Source of the DNA: Candidatus Sulfopaludibacter sp. SbA4
GTDB taxonomy: Bacteria > Acidobacteriota > Terriglobia > Bryobacterales > Bryobacteraceae
Length of the DNA: 62,612 bases
Assembly: GCA_900290305.1 (NCBI GenBank)
Contig: OMOG01000773.1
Span: forward strand, 1,011 to 63,622
Direction of reading: 5' to 3'
Position numbers and translations under genes: made by a program. A model generated the notes under the pieces. It was not told where the DNA came from, ran no database searches, and saw nothing but the letters and a program-made list of their open reading frames with translations. This document shows positions 45,187 to 53,480 of this stretch, in pieces. Position 1 is the first letter of the stretch. Each line of letters starts with the position of its first letter.

Positions 45187-46494
45187 TTAGTTCGGACCGC
45201 CTAACTCCTGGCGGGTCTTCTTATAAGTGTCGTACTGCTGCATGATATCCGCGAATAACACGCCCGCCAGGCGGCGGTAGCCGGCGGACGTGAAGTGCAC
45301 GTAGTCTCCCTGTGCCAGCCCGGCATAGACCCAGTCGCGCATGGCGCCCTTCCCCCCCATGCGCGTGCGCGTGTCCCAAAAGGCGCAGGCGTTCTCGCGG
45401 CAGGCGGCCTGCTGCGCGGCAATCACCCAGTCGATGCCGGGATAGATGCGGAAGACGCCCTTGTACCGGTACCACCGGTCGGGAGGCCCCAGCACCAGGA
45501 TCGAGGCCGTGGGCGCCCCGTTGCGAAGCCGCTGGAGCAACGCCGAGAACATCGCATGGTAGGCCTCGGCGTTCAAGTTCGGGTCGCTTGCCTCGTTGGT
45601 TCCGTACGCCAGCACGATCAAGCCCGGATTGCGCCGTTGCAAGTAAGTGGCCAGCATTTTCTCATCCCAGCGAAGGATGACACCCGCTTCCGCGCCGTTA
45701 ATACCCAGGGCTTCGTAAGTGACTCCAGTGTCTTTGTCCGCCACCCAGCCGAACAGCCGGACCGGCCGCGCAGTCAGTGTGCGCAGCGCGAAACGGTGCG
45801 CGCCGGAGGAGGCCTGGTAGCGGACGAATCCAGGGCCCAGCGGGCCATCGGTCGAGAATTGCTCCAGGCGCTGGTCGTAATCGTAGAGTGCCAGGTCACC
45901 GCCGCCGGGCTGCTGCAGGTAATGAATCTCGAGGTTGGCGCAATCGGTTTCGATGAAGACCGACTGGCCAGGGTGCGCCGTCGAGATGCTCACGCCGCCC
46001 AATCCGAAGTAGCCGTCGCCGCTGGCCGAGCGGAGTCCTTCGCTCACCCATCCCGTGGTACCGCCGCCGTGCACATCGAAGCGCCGGTAGCCCAGGAAGG
46101 GATGGCCGGCCAGTGAGAAGCCCGAGCCGCCATCTCCGAACCGCGCCTTCAGCAGGTCGCGGACGCCCCCGGTGAAATCGTCCGCCGCGGTGTGGGAATC
46201 TCCCCAGTGGATGATGTGGACGGGCGCCGGATCTGGCGGCTGGGATCCCAGGCGAAAGAGTTGCTCGAACACAGGCACCAGGGTGCCGGCCTGCGCGAAC
46301 GTCTGCTCCGGCGGGTCCTCCAGGTAGTCCGAAACCTTGCGCAAGGAAGCGGCCCGCAGCGCCGAGCTGACAGCGGGAGCAGCCGGGCGCGTGGCCTTCT
46401 TTTTCGCCGCGGCGCCTTCCGACTTCTTCACCTCGGCGCCTTCCGGCGGGGCGGCCAGAAACAGCAGAGCCGCAATGCCTGCACAAAACCGCAT
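45187..46494 (-). CDS. secreted SGNH/GDSL-type hydrolase or acyltransferase
   Basis: A 435-residue exported protein with a signal peptide and a Lys/Ala linker. The SGNH motifs are block I HWGDSHTAADDFTGG (catalytic Ser), block III LAYGTNEASDPN and block V DYVHFTSAGYRRLAG (Asp-x-x-His). The middle 150 residues are a beta-rich insert. Relatives are O-acetylesterases or acyltransferases of extracellular polysaccharide (AlgJ/AlgX-like layout). First gene of the three-gene unit with the ACP and KAS III-like gene, suggesting an acyl group made or carried inside and handled outside the cell. Confidence 0.8.
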   Translation of the reverse strand: MRFCAGIAALLFLAAPPEGAEVKKSEGAAAKKKATRPAAPAVSSALRAASLRKVSDYLEDPPEQTFAQAGTLVPVFEQLFRLGSQPPDPAPVHIIHWGDSHTAADDFTGGVRDLLKARFGDGGSGFSLAGHPFLGYRRFDVHGGGTTGWVSEGLRSASGDGYFGLGGVSISTAHPGQSVFIETDCANLEIHYLQQPGGGDLALYDYDQRLEQFSTDGPLGPGFVRYQASSGAHRFALRTLTARPVRLFGWVADKDTGVTYEALGINGAEAGVILRWDEKMLATYLQRRNPGLIVLAYGTNEASDPNLNAEAYHAMFSALLQRLRNGAPTASILVLGPPDRWYRYKGVFRIYPGIDWVIAAQQAACRENACAFWDTRTRMGGKGAMRDWVYAGLAQGDYVHFTSAGYRRLAGVLFADIMQQYDTYKKTRQELGGPN

Positions 46495-46546
46495 CTCTTT
46501 AGGGTACCCATCCCAATGTTATCATTGCCTCAGAACGGTCATACCC

Positions 46547-47056
46547 GTGGAGCGCGAAGAGGTCCTCGCCAAGCTTCGTGAAAGGATTGTGATGTTCGCG
46601 GCATCTCATTTATCGAGGGATGTCGCCGAAGACCTGGCACAGGAGGTGCTCATGCTTCTGCATGAAAAATACGCACACCTCGAGCGCCCGGAAGACCTGT
46701 TGCCGCTTTCCCTGCAGATTGTGCGCTTTAAGATCATGAGCCATCGCCGCAAAGCCGTGAGACGCGGCGAGTACACGCAGGTCTCCATCACCGACATCCC
46801 GCTGCCGGACCTGAATTCGAACCCGGCCGACTACGTGGAACGAAAGGAGATGCTGGAGCGCCTGACCAGGGCCATGGGCCAACTGGGAGACCGTTGCCGC
46901 GACCTGATCCGCCTCAAGCTCCAGGGGAAGAGCTTTCCCGAGATTCAAAAGATCCTGGGGGCCAGCGCGCTCAATACGGTGTATACGTGGGATCATCGCT
47001 GTCGCAAGAACCTGCTGGAACTGATGGGCGGCGATTGGGAGCACCGAAAACGATGA
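46547..47056 (+). CDS. ECF-like RNA polymerase sigma factor
   Basis: About 169 residues from the GTG at 46547. Region 2 reads LSRDVAEDLAQEVLMLLHEKYAHLE...LLPLSLQIVRFKIMSHRRKAVRRGE; region 4 reads LGDRCRDLIRLKLQGKSFPEIQKILGASALNTVYTWDHRCRKNL. These match sigma-70 family proteins of the ECF type. It is followed by an overlapping gene with a membrane helix, the usual position of an anti-sigma factor. Confidence 0.8.
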   Translation: MEREEVLAKLRERIVMFAASHLSRDVAEDLAQEVLMLLHEKYAHLERPEDLLPLSLQIVRFKIMSHRRKAVRRGEYTQVSITDIPLPDLNSNPADYVERKEMLERLTRAMGQLGDRCRDLIRLKLQGKSFPEIQKILGASALNTVYTWDHRCRKNLLELMGGDWEHRKR

Positions 47057-47121
47057 GCCGGGAAGATATCCAAAAACTGTTGGGCGGATATGCCACCGGA
47101 ACCCTGACGCCCGAGGAGCAG

Positions 47122-47175
47122 CAGGCGCTGTTCGAGGCCGCCTTGAACCAGGCGCTGTTCGAGGCCGCCTTGAAC
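47122..47175 (+). repeat. 27-bp tandem direct duplication, in frame
   Basis: Two identical 27-base copies (47122-47148, 47149-47175) encode QALFEAALN twice near the start of the putative anti-sigma gene. Frame is preserved. Confidence 0.95.
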
Positions 47176-47639
47176 GACCAGGAACTGTTCGATGCGCTGG
47201 CCCGGGAACAGTCGCTGCGCGATTTGTTACGCGACCCCGCGGCCAAGGCACAGCTTCTGGCGGCGTTGGAGCGGCCATCGCGGTGGTATCAGCGATGGGG
47301 GTGGCGAGAGCCCGCGGCGGCGATTGTGGCCATGGCGGGAGTGGCGGCGATCGCGATAGTGGCGGTGCGGCATCAGCGAACGCCCGCGCCGGTGCCCCAG
47401 CCGGCGATCGTCGCGCAAGTCAGCCCTCCCGCGGCACCGATGGCCGCGCCTGCGAACCCGGTCCAGATGGACCGCCCTGCCGCTCCTGCGAAGCGGAAGG
47501 CGCCTGCGGAGAACCGCCGGCCGCTCCCCGCGTTGGCCATGACCCCGGTTGTATCGGGCCCACCACCCGTGGTGAACGAGCCAGCCGCGCCCCCCGCGCC
47601 GGCCGGACTGCGTGCGGCCGGTGCAGCGGGCGGAGGAGG

Positions 47640-47731
47640 AGGCCGAGCCGGGATAGCCGGCGGCGCCCCGGGCGGCGTGGTGGGCAGGCCGAGCCGGGAT
47701 AGCCGGCGGCGCCCCGGGCGGCGTGGTGGGC
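47640..47731 (+). repeat. 46-bp tandem direct duplication causing a frameshift
   Basis: Two identical 46-base copies (47640-47685, 47686-47731), GC-rich, head to tail. 46 is not divisible by three, so the second copy shifts the reading frame of the 47053 gene. With one copy the gene reads through to 48355. Confidence 0.95.
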
Positions 47732-48338
47732 GGAATCATCGGGGCGGCGCCACCACCCCCGCCGCCGGTGAGCCGCAGTGAGTCGGTCGAGGTGACGGCC
47801 GCCGCCCAAACCGTTGTAGTTACACCCGTCAGTGACGCCCGAGCGCTTTTCTTCGCAACTCCGACGACATCGCAATCTTTTGCACCGCGGGACGAGAATG
47901 CCATCACGCCACAGCAACAGCAGCAACCCGCCGCACAGCAAGGGCAGCAAGGCGCGCAAAGCCAGGCGATGGCCAGGCTGGCGGTCAGGGCGAAGGCCCT
48001 CCAGGCACAGCCGGTCGCGAACCTCGGCATTCGTTATCGCATCTTGCGGGAACCGGACGTCCGTGTGGAATTCATGCCCAACGACAGCGGCATCCTGTCC
48101 GTGACGGCCGGCGGGCGGACTCTGATGTCTCGCGCGGTGACACGCCTGACGACGTACACGACCGACCTGCTGAGCCCGCGCGACCAGGAGCTGACGGTCG
48201 TGTTCTCGCGCACGAATCCCGTGGTCCGAACCGGCGCTTCGTCTGGGGCTCTGAAGAAAGATGCCCCGCACCGCTCGGAGGATGCCGACGGAATCTACGT
48301 CGTCGGCGACCCCGCGTCCGCGCAGGTGAGCTTCACCA

Positions 48339-49385
48339 TCAACCTAAAGCCGTAGCGTCGAGGAACAGGCGCGCCACGCGCGGCGCATCGAATTGTTCCA
48401 CCCACCGCGCACCGGCGCGGCCCAGGGAATCGCGCGTTTCGGGCGAGCGGTAGAGGCTCTCGATGCCCGCGGCCAGGGCCTCGGGGCTATCGGCATCCAC
48501 CAGCAGCCCGTGCGGGACCACCTCCGGAATCGCTCCTGCCCGCGCCGCCACGATGGGCTTTTCCGCCGCCATGGCTTCCAGCAGCACGATGCCGAAGCCC
48601 TCCTGCACGCTGGGCAGGCAGAAGACATCCGCGCGCTTGTACTCCGCTGCCAGTTGGGCGAGCGGCACGTGGCCCAGCCAGGTCACCGTGCCCGCGAGAT
48701 TCAGCTCGCTTGACAGGCGGTGCAAGGCGGACGCACACGGGCCGTCTCCGACGATGCGTACTTCAAGTCCCGGGATGCGCTCCCGCAGGGCGGCGGCCGC
48801 GCGCAGCAGCACGTCCACCCGCTTGCGGCGATACAGCCGCCCGGCATACAGTACGGTGAAGCGGGGAAGAACACAGGCAGGAATGCCTGTGCTACCCAAC
48901 AGCCGGCGCCACTCGCCCAGGTCGATCAACTCGGGGACCACGCGCGGGGCTGCGCCCAGCCCGTAAAGCTCCTGCGCGCGGCCGCCCGAATAGCGGCTGG
49001 TGACCAGCACCAGGGCGGCGCGATGGACGTGGAGACGCTCGCGCCGGGCCTGCATCGACATAGTAAGGCGAGTCAGTCCGGATTCGAAGCGAACCTCGTC
49101 GGCGATGACCCCTTTCAACGACGCCACGTGCGATGGGCATCCGGCCGCGATGCGGTAGCCGTCCATATCGAATCCCACGGTCAGGTCGAATCCGTCCGAG
49201 CGCCGCAGGGATCGGTTGAAGAGCAGCCGCTGCGCGGTGTAGATGGGCAGCGAGCGGCGCGGCGTTTCGAATGCGACGGTGTGGCCCATCGCCTCGAGCG
49301 CCCTTGCCAGGACGTAAATTCCGACGTAGGTGCCGCTGCCGCGGCGGACGTCGAGCGGGGTCGAGGTGAGGAACCGGAATCGCAC
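48339..49385 (-). CDS. GT4-family glycosyltransferase with a hairpin repeat inside the gene
   Basis: About 348 residues from the GTG at 49385 (VRFRFLTSTPLDVRRGSGTYVG). GT-B fold: N-terminal acceptor domain, then RFTVLYAGRLYRRKRVDVLLRAAAAL and EYKRADVFCLPSVQEGFGIVLLEAMAAEKPIVAA, the nucleotide-sugar site with the E-x7-E motif. Between the domains the peptide GSTGIPACVLPR is encoded by a copy of the CACAGGCA hairpin (48872-48891), inserted in frame. Retaining glycosyltransferase for an unknown glycan. The upstream frame runs into the hairpin array and is not coding. The 3' end overlaps the convergent 47053 gene by 17 bases. Confidence 0.85.
   Translation of the reverse strand: MRFRFLTSTPLDVRRGSGTYVGIYVLARALEAMGHTVAFETPRRSLPIYTAQRLLFNRSLRRSDGFDLTVGFDMDGYRIAAGCPSHVASLKGVIADEVRFESGLTRLTMSMQARRERLHVHRAALVLVTSRYSGGRAQELYGLGAAPRVVPELIDLGEWRRLLGSTGIPACVLPRFTVLYAGRLYRRKRVDVLLRAAAALRERIPGLEVRIVGDGPCASALHRLSSELNLAGTVTWLGHVPLAQLAAEYKRADVFCLPSVQEGFGIVLLEAMAAEKPIVAARAGAIPEVVPHGLLVDADSPEALAAGIESLYRSPETRDSLGRAGARWVEQFDAPRVARLFLDATALG
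48872..48891. repeat. hairpin element inside the glycosyltransferase gene
   Basis: CACAGGCA-GGAA-TGCCTGTG, a perfect 8-bp stem with a 4-base loop. It is the same element as at 30477-30531 (loop TTCC on the other strand). Read in the gene's direction it adds about nine residues (STGIPACVL) at a domain-linker position. Confidence 0.9.
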
Positions 49386-49396
49386 TGGCAAAACCA

Positions 49397-49656
49397 CACA
49401 GGCACGAATGCCTGTGCCACTTGGCAAAACCACACAGGCACGAATGCCTGTGCCACGGGGCAAAAACCACACAGGCACGAATGCCTGTGCCACGGCGCAA
49501 AACCACACAGGCACGAATGCCTGTGCCACACAGGCACGAATGCCTGTGCCACGGCGCAAAAACCACACAGGCACGAATGCCTGTGCCACTGGGCAAAACC
49601 ACACAGGCACGAATGCCTGTGCCACGGGCAAAACCACACAGGCACGAATGCCTGTG
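49397..49656. repeat. array of eight CACAGGCACGAATGCCTGTG hairpins
   Basis: Eight identical 20-base palindromes (stem CACAGGCA/TGCCTGTG, loop CGAA; TTCG on the minus strand) start at 49397, 49433, 49470, 49506, 49529, 49566, 49602 and 49637. Spacing is 35-37 bases except one of 23. The linkers vary slightly (CCAC-N-GGCAAAAC). The array fills the whole gap between the divergent glycosyltransferase (start 49385) and queC (start 49678), so both leaders or promoters must pass through it. It is not a CRISPR: linkers are near identical and unit size is too small. Confidence 0.95.
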
Positions 49657-49677
49657 CCACTATGATACTGGAAGCGA

Positions 49678-50349
49678 ATGACGAAAGCGGTATGCCTGCT
49701 GAGCGGGGGCCTCGATTCCTCGACCTGCCTGGCGCTGGCGCGGCGCGACGGATATTCCTGTTACGCGCTGTCGTTCGACTACGGGCAGCGCCACGCAATC
49801 GAGCTGGAAGCGGCCGCGCGTGTGGCCGCCAGCCTCGGGGTCGAGCGGCACCTGGTGGCGCGCATCGGCCTGGATGCGTTCGGCGGGTCGGCGCTGACGG
49901 ACAACATCGCGGTGCCCAAGGCGCGCTCGGCGGAAGAGATGGGCCGCGGGATTCCGGTGACGTACGTGCCGGCGCGCAACACCATCTTTCTTTCGTTCGC
50001 GCTGGCGTGGGCGGAGGTGCTGGAGTGCTCCGACATCTTTATCGGAGTGAACGCCCTCGATTATTCGGGCTATCCCGATTGCCGGCCCGAGTACCTGGAA
50101 GCTTACCAGCGCATGGCGAACCTGGCGACCAAGGCCGGGGTGGAGGGCCGCACGCACGTCACGATCCACGCGCCCCTGATGCACCTGAACAAGGCGCAGA
50201 TCGTGAAGCTGGCGCAGGAGCTGGGGCTGGAATTCTCACTGACGTACAGTTGTTACGACCCCGGCGCGGACGGGCGGCCGTGCGGGCAGTGCGACGCGTG
50301 CCTGCTCCGGCGCAAGGGATTCGAAGAGGCGGGCATTGAAGATCGCTGA
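49678..50349 (+). CDS. queC: 7-cyano-7-deazaguanine synthase QueC
   Basis: A 223-residue PP-loop ATPase: [18 protein letters not shown] (pyrophosphate loop), [19 protein letters not shown] and the zinc site at the C-terminus ([28 protein letters not shown], Cys ligands). Converts 7-carboxy-7-deazaguanine to preQ0 in queuosine or 7-deazaguanine DNA-base synthesis. A TATGAT element at 49661 could be a -10. queE overlaps its 3' end; queD and queF are not in the window. Confidence 0.95.
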   Translation: MTKAVCLLSGGLDSSTCLALARRDGYSCYALSFDYGQRHAIELEAAARVAASLGVERHLVARIGLDAFGGSALTDNIAVPKARSAEEMGRGIPVTYVPARNTIFLSFALAWAEVLECSDIFIGVNALDYSGYPDCRPEYLEAYQRMANLATKAGVEGRTHVTIHAPLMHLNKAQIVKLAQELGLEFSLTYSCYDPGADGRPCGQCDACLLRRKGFEEAGIEDR

Positions 50350-51007
50350 GCTGTTCTATTCGCTGCAGGGCGAGGGCTCGCTGGTGGGCGTGCCATCGTT
50401 CTTCATCCGCAGCAGCGGGTGCAACCTGCGGTGCTCGTGGTGCGATACGCCGTACACGTCGTGGGAGCCGGAAGGCTGCGACATGACCATCCGCCAGATT
50501 CTCGACGAAGTGAAGGCGCATCCCGCCAGGCACGTGGTGGTGACGGGGGGCGAGCCGATGATCGCGTCCGAGATTATTCCGCTGACCGAACGCCTGCGCG
50601 GGCTGGGGCTGCACATCACCATCGAGACCGCCGGGACGGTGTTCCAGCCGGTGGCCTGCGACCTGATGAGCATCAGCCCGAAGCTCGCCAATTCTACGCC
50701 CGAGGGGCGCTGGGCGGCGCAGCACGACCGCCTGCGGATTCAGCCGGAAACTCTGGCGAAGCTGATGGAGCGGTACGAGTATCAACTCAAGTTCGTAGTG
50801 GAGAAGCCGGCGGACCTGGAGGAGGTGCGGAGCCTGACCGAGTCGCTGGCGGCGCCGCGGGAGCGCGTGATCCTGATGCCGGAGGGCACGGACGCCGAAG
50901 GGCTGCGCCAGCGCGGCGTGTGGCTGGCGGAGATCTGCAAAGACGAAGGCTTCCGCTTCAGCCCGCGCCTGCACGTGGATCTCTACGGGAATCGGCGGGG
51001 CGTGTAG
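50336..51007 (+). CDS. queE: 7-carboxy-7-deazaguanine synthase QueE
   Basis: A 223-residue radical-SAM enzyme, starting at a TTG within the end of queC. The cluster-binding CX3CX2C is C29, C33, C36 ([13 protein letters not shown]). Motifs [10 protein letters not shown] and TIETAGT are also in place. It contracts the ring of 6-carboxytetrahydropterin. The 14-base overlap with queC implies coupled translation. Confidence 0.95.
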   Translation: MKIAELFYSLQGEGSLVGVPSFFIRSSGCNLRCSWCDTPYTSWEPEGCDMTIRQILDEVKAHPARHVVVTGGEPMIASEIIPLTERLRGLGLHITIETAGTVFQPVACDLMSISPKLANSTPEGRWAAQHDRLRIQPETLAKLMERYEYQLKFVVEKPADLEEVRSLTESLAAPRERVILMPEGTDAEGLRQRGVWLAEICKDEGFRFSPRLHVDLYGNRRGV

Positions 51008-51049
51008 GCAGGGACCCCGGCGCGGCGCGCGTTCTGCTATTTTGATCGT

Positions 51050-51994
51050 TTGGCGAATACAACAGCGCTGCTCATCGATCCGATCTACCGGGAACACCTG
51101 GTGGGGCGTCACCATCCGGAGCGGCCGGAGCGGTTCGACGCCGTGGTCCAGGGGCTGCAGGAGGCGGGACTGCTGGACCGTCTGGGCCGCGTGGACCGCC
51201 GCGCGGCGACGGAGGACGAGCTGCTGCTGTGCCACTCGCGCGAGTATATCGAGACCGCGCGGCGCGACGTGGAGGCAGGGCTTCCGCAACTGAGCACGGG
51301 CGATACCGACATCACGCCGAATTCCTGGGATATTGCGGTGCTGGCGGTAGGCGGGGTGTTGAACGCCGTCGACGCGGTGGTGAGCGGCAAGGCGCGCAAC
51401 GCATTCTGCGCCGTCCGGCCGCCGGGACACCATGCCACGCGCAACCGCGGGATGGGCTTCTGCCTGTTGAACAACGTGGCCATCGCGGCGCGCCACGCGC
51501 AGCGCAAGCACGGGATCGAGCGCGTCCTGATCGTGGACTGGGACGTGCACCACGGCAACGGCACGCAGGACATCTTCTATGCGGATCCCACGGTGTTGTT
51601 CTGCAGCACGCACCAGTGGCCGCTCTATCCGGGCACGGGGCGCGCCGATGAGACCGGCGAGGGAGCGGGCGCGGGCCGCACCATGAATTTTCCGTTTCCC
51701 GCGGGGGCGGGCAGGGAGGAGATTCTGGGCGCGATCCAGAAGGCGCTGGCGCCGGCCGCGGAAGAGTTCCGGCCGGGCCTGGTGCTGATTTCGGCGGGCT
51801 TCGATTCGCGGGCCGGCGATCTGCTGGGGCGATTCACTTTGACGGACCGGGATTTTGGGGACCTGACTCGGGCGGTGATGGAAATTGCCGACCGGCACGC
51901 GGGAGGGCGGGTGGTCTCGATGCTGGAGGGCGGGTATACCTTGAGCGGGTTGGCGTCGGCCAGCGCGGCGCACGTCGAGGCGCTGAGTCAGTAG
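51050..51994 (+). CDS. histone deacetylase family (acetoin utilisation/APAH-like) hydrolase
   Basis: A 314-residue arginase-fold zinc hydrolase from a TTG at 51050. The zinc- and active-site motifs are present: RPPGHHATRNRGMGFCLLNNVA, VDWDVHHGNGTQDIF and SAGFDSRAGD. Class II HDAC-like in pattern. In bacteria these remove acetyl groups from polyamines, acetylated small molecules or proteins. Follows queE by 42 bases, so it may be co-transcribed, though no functional link is known. Confidence 0.85.
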   Translation: MANTTALLIDPIYREHLVGRHHPERPERFDAVVQGLQEAGLLDRLGRVDRRAATEDELLLCHSREYIETARRDVEAGLPQLSTGDTDITPNSWDIAVLAVGGVLNAVDAVVSGKARNAFCAVRPPGHHATRNRGMGFCLLNNVAIAARHAQRKHGIERVLIVDWDVHHGNGTQDIFYADPTVLFCSTHQWPLYPGTGRADETGEGAGAGRTMNFPFPAGAGREEILGAIQKALAPAAEEFRPGLVLISAGFDSRAGDLLGRFTLTDRDFGDLTRAVMEIADRHAGGRVVSMLEGGYTLSGLASASAAHVEALSQ

Positions 51995-52638
51995 GGGGGA
52001 GGCCGACCGCAGGTAAATCTGCGGTTTTCCGGGTGGGCGGGGGGAATCTAAAGGAGTTATGCGTTGCGACCGCAGGGAAATCTGCGGTTTAGATTCCGGG
52101 TAGTGGCTCAGTTTGCTCACCAGCAAGGTCCTCCCAGTGTTCGTTTTTGGGACTAGGTTCGTTTGGCAGTACGCGGTGTGCAGCGGCTGCTTTCCCAATC
52201 GCTTCAGGGGATGAATCAGGCGCTGCGACACAAGTTGTGTCGCCGGGAAAAGTCGAAGTGGTTGAAAACAAAGCTCGGGCATCCGGGTTGGTGACACAAG
52301 TTGTGTCGCCGGGGTGTCTCGGCGGCGGGATGTTCTTCGATCGTGGTTCGGCCATTTTGTTTGAAGACCGCTGGTTCGCGGGTTTGGCTGCGATTCCGGT
52401 GCGGATCGGCGTTCGCGAAAGTGGGCGAACGCCGCGAAGTTCTCTTCCTGATTAAAAGCTAGCAGACGATCATTGCGATGGTGGCTGGTGAGAGGAACTA
52501 AGTAATTGAAAACAGGGCGAAAATATTTTTCGAAAATCGGAACCGAGAAGAATTTTAGGGGTTGCGGCCGACCAAACGTGAGGAGGGGGATGCGGTTTTG
52601 GGGCCGCGAAGTCCGATAGAACTCACTATTGCTACGTT
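51995..52638. repeat. repeat-rich gap with two families of paired hairpins
   Basis: About 640 bases with no convincing gene. Family 1: ACCGCAG-(6 nt)-CTGCGGT at 52006-52025 and 52069-52088. Family 2: GCGACACAAGTTGTGTCGC (19 bases, 9-bp arms) at 52225-52243 and a near copy at 52291-52309. Each family occurs twice about 65 bases apart. The last 200 bases (52440-52638) are AT-richer and carry no visible structure. A plus-strand frame across the repeats (52147-52455) has no protein character. Confidence 0.7.
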
Positions 52639-53043
52639 TCACCGCTCCAGTCGGCGTTGGAGGAACTCCACCGCCCGGATGATTCTGATTCCGCCGTATT
52701 CCGCCAGGCGAAGGAGGTCTTTGTCGTTTGTGACGATGTAGTCAGATCCCGCCGCGACTGCACATTCGAGGACACGGTTGTCTTCTGGATCGTCGGCGAC
52801 GTGCAGAGTTTGGCTCGGGACTACGACGTTCGCGAGCTTGCGCAGCCCCTCCCTGGCGAAGTGCAACCGGTAGCCGTCCCAGCGGAACTTGTCGCGCAAC
52901 ACGCCGATTGTCTCGGCCAGGATGGCATCGGAGGTGTCAATGCGCATGCCGCCGGAACGGGCGATGCCTAGAAGCCGTGCGCCAGCCCCGCCATATTGCA
53001 GGGCAGAGACGTAGATATTTGAATCGAGGGTGACGGCGACCAC
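52639..53043 (-). CDS. PIN-domain toxin (VapC-like)
   Basis: A 134-residue PIN-domain protein: AVTLDSNIYVSAL (first Asp), AILAETIGVL (Glu), DDPEDNRVLECAVAAGSDYIVTNDKDLL (the Asp/Glu cluster and T-x-D-x-D-L). It matches the PIN_3 'putative toxin component' family: small ribonuclease toxins. It sits just after its antitoxin gene, their ends sharing one base, and reads away from the cas operon. Confidence 0.9.
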   Translation of the reverse strand: MVAVTLDSNIYVSALQYGGAGARLLGIARSGGMRIDTSDAILAETIGVLRDKFRWDGYRLHFAREGLRKLANVVVPSQTLHVADDPEDNRVLECAVAAGSDYIVTNDKDLLRLAEYGGIRIIRAVEFLQRRLER

Positions 53044-53285
53044 TATGGGCCTCGCTGTTCACGCCGCCATTCCTTGACGACTTGTGGAACGTCCTCCTCG
53101 GTGTAGCCCGATGCGCGGCCACGTTCCTGTCCGTATTCGAGCAACTCTTGCCAGGATCGTTCCTCAAGAGCCTTCCGCAAGGTGTCTTCGGCGAGTTGAT
53201 CGACCGTCTTGCCCTCTGCGTGCGCCTTTGCTTGCAGTTCGGCCAGTAGTTCATCGGACACGCGGACATTGTTTTGGGTCGCCAT
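53043..53285 (-). CDS. antitoxin partner of the PIN toxin
   Basis: About 80 residues from the Met at 53285 (MATQNNVRVSDELLAELQAK). A ribbon-helix-helix-like start is followed by AEGKTVDQLAEDTLRKALEERSWQELLEYGQE, and a toxin-wrapping tail (GYTEEDVPQVVKEWRRE). The longer frame to 53399 adds residues without conservation. Co-transcribed with the PIN toxin and divergent from the cas operon, with the shared promoter region at 53286-53599. Confidence 0.8.
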   Translation of the reverse strand: MATQNNVRVSDELLAELQAKAHAEGKTVDQLAEDTLRKALEERSWQELLEYGQERGRASGYTEEDVPQVVKEWRREQRGP

Positions 53286-53480
53286 ACGGGACTGTATCTC
53301 CAGGGTAGCGTATCCGGAGCGTGTCAATGGGGCCGCGATCAATAAGGATCGCGGAAGGGCGTCGGCTAACATGACGGTTAGCAAAATGTTCTTCAACATA
53401 CTTCAATGGAGTCCCTTGATTGGGAATCGTCTCGTGGATGAGTATACCACGGCTTAATTTATGTTTAAGAATATTTTAAG

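Larger units (their letters stand above)
47053..48355 (+). pseudogene. putative anti-sigma-like membrane protein, frameshifted by a 46-bp tandem duplication
   Basis: The frame starts at 47053 (MSREDIQKLLGGYATGTLTP), four bases inside the sigma gene. It has a soluble N-terminal part (1-85), one membrane helix (PAAAIVAMAGVAAIAIVAV) and a Pro/Ala-rich linker, and loses its frame in a Gly-rich stretch. There a perfect 46-base unit is repeated (47640-47731). Dropping one copy joins this frame to the one ending at 48355 and yields about 418 residues, including a C-terminal beta domain (VANLGIRYRILREPDVRVEFMPND). By position it is the partner of the sigma factor, but it lacks a visible zinc-finger anti-sigma motif. 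Confidence 0.75.

Noticed and set aside
49386-49637. N-terminal extension of the glycosyltransferase through the hairpin array (repeated VAQAFVPVW peptide)
   Set aside because: It is only translation of the repeat; the GTG at 49385 gives a normal GT4 start.
49397-49656. Hairpin array as a second CRISPR
   Set aside because: Units are 20 bases, linkers are nearly identical and only about 15 bases long; no spacer diversity.
49657-49677. preQ1 riboswitch upstream of queC
   Set aside because: Only about 20 bases separate the hairpin array from the queC start; no preQ1 aptamer pattern is visible.
52147-52455. 102-codon frame in the repeat-rich gap
   Set aside because: It is made largely of translated palindromes (ATQVVSPG twice) and lacks a ribosome site.
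50159-52642. 827-codon frame on the minus strand
   Set aside because: It lies antisense to queE and the deacetylase gene, is Arg/Pro/His-rich and has no domain: a shadow of high-GC coding DNA.
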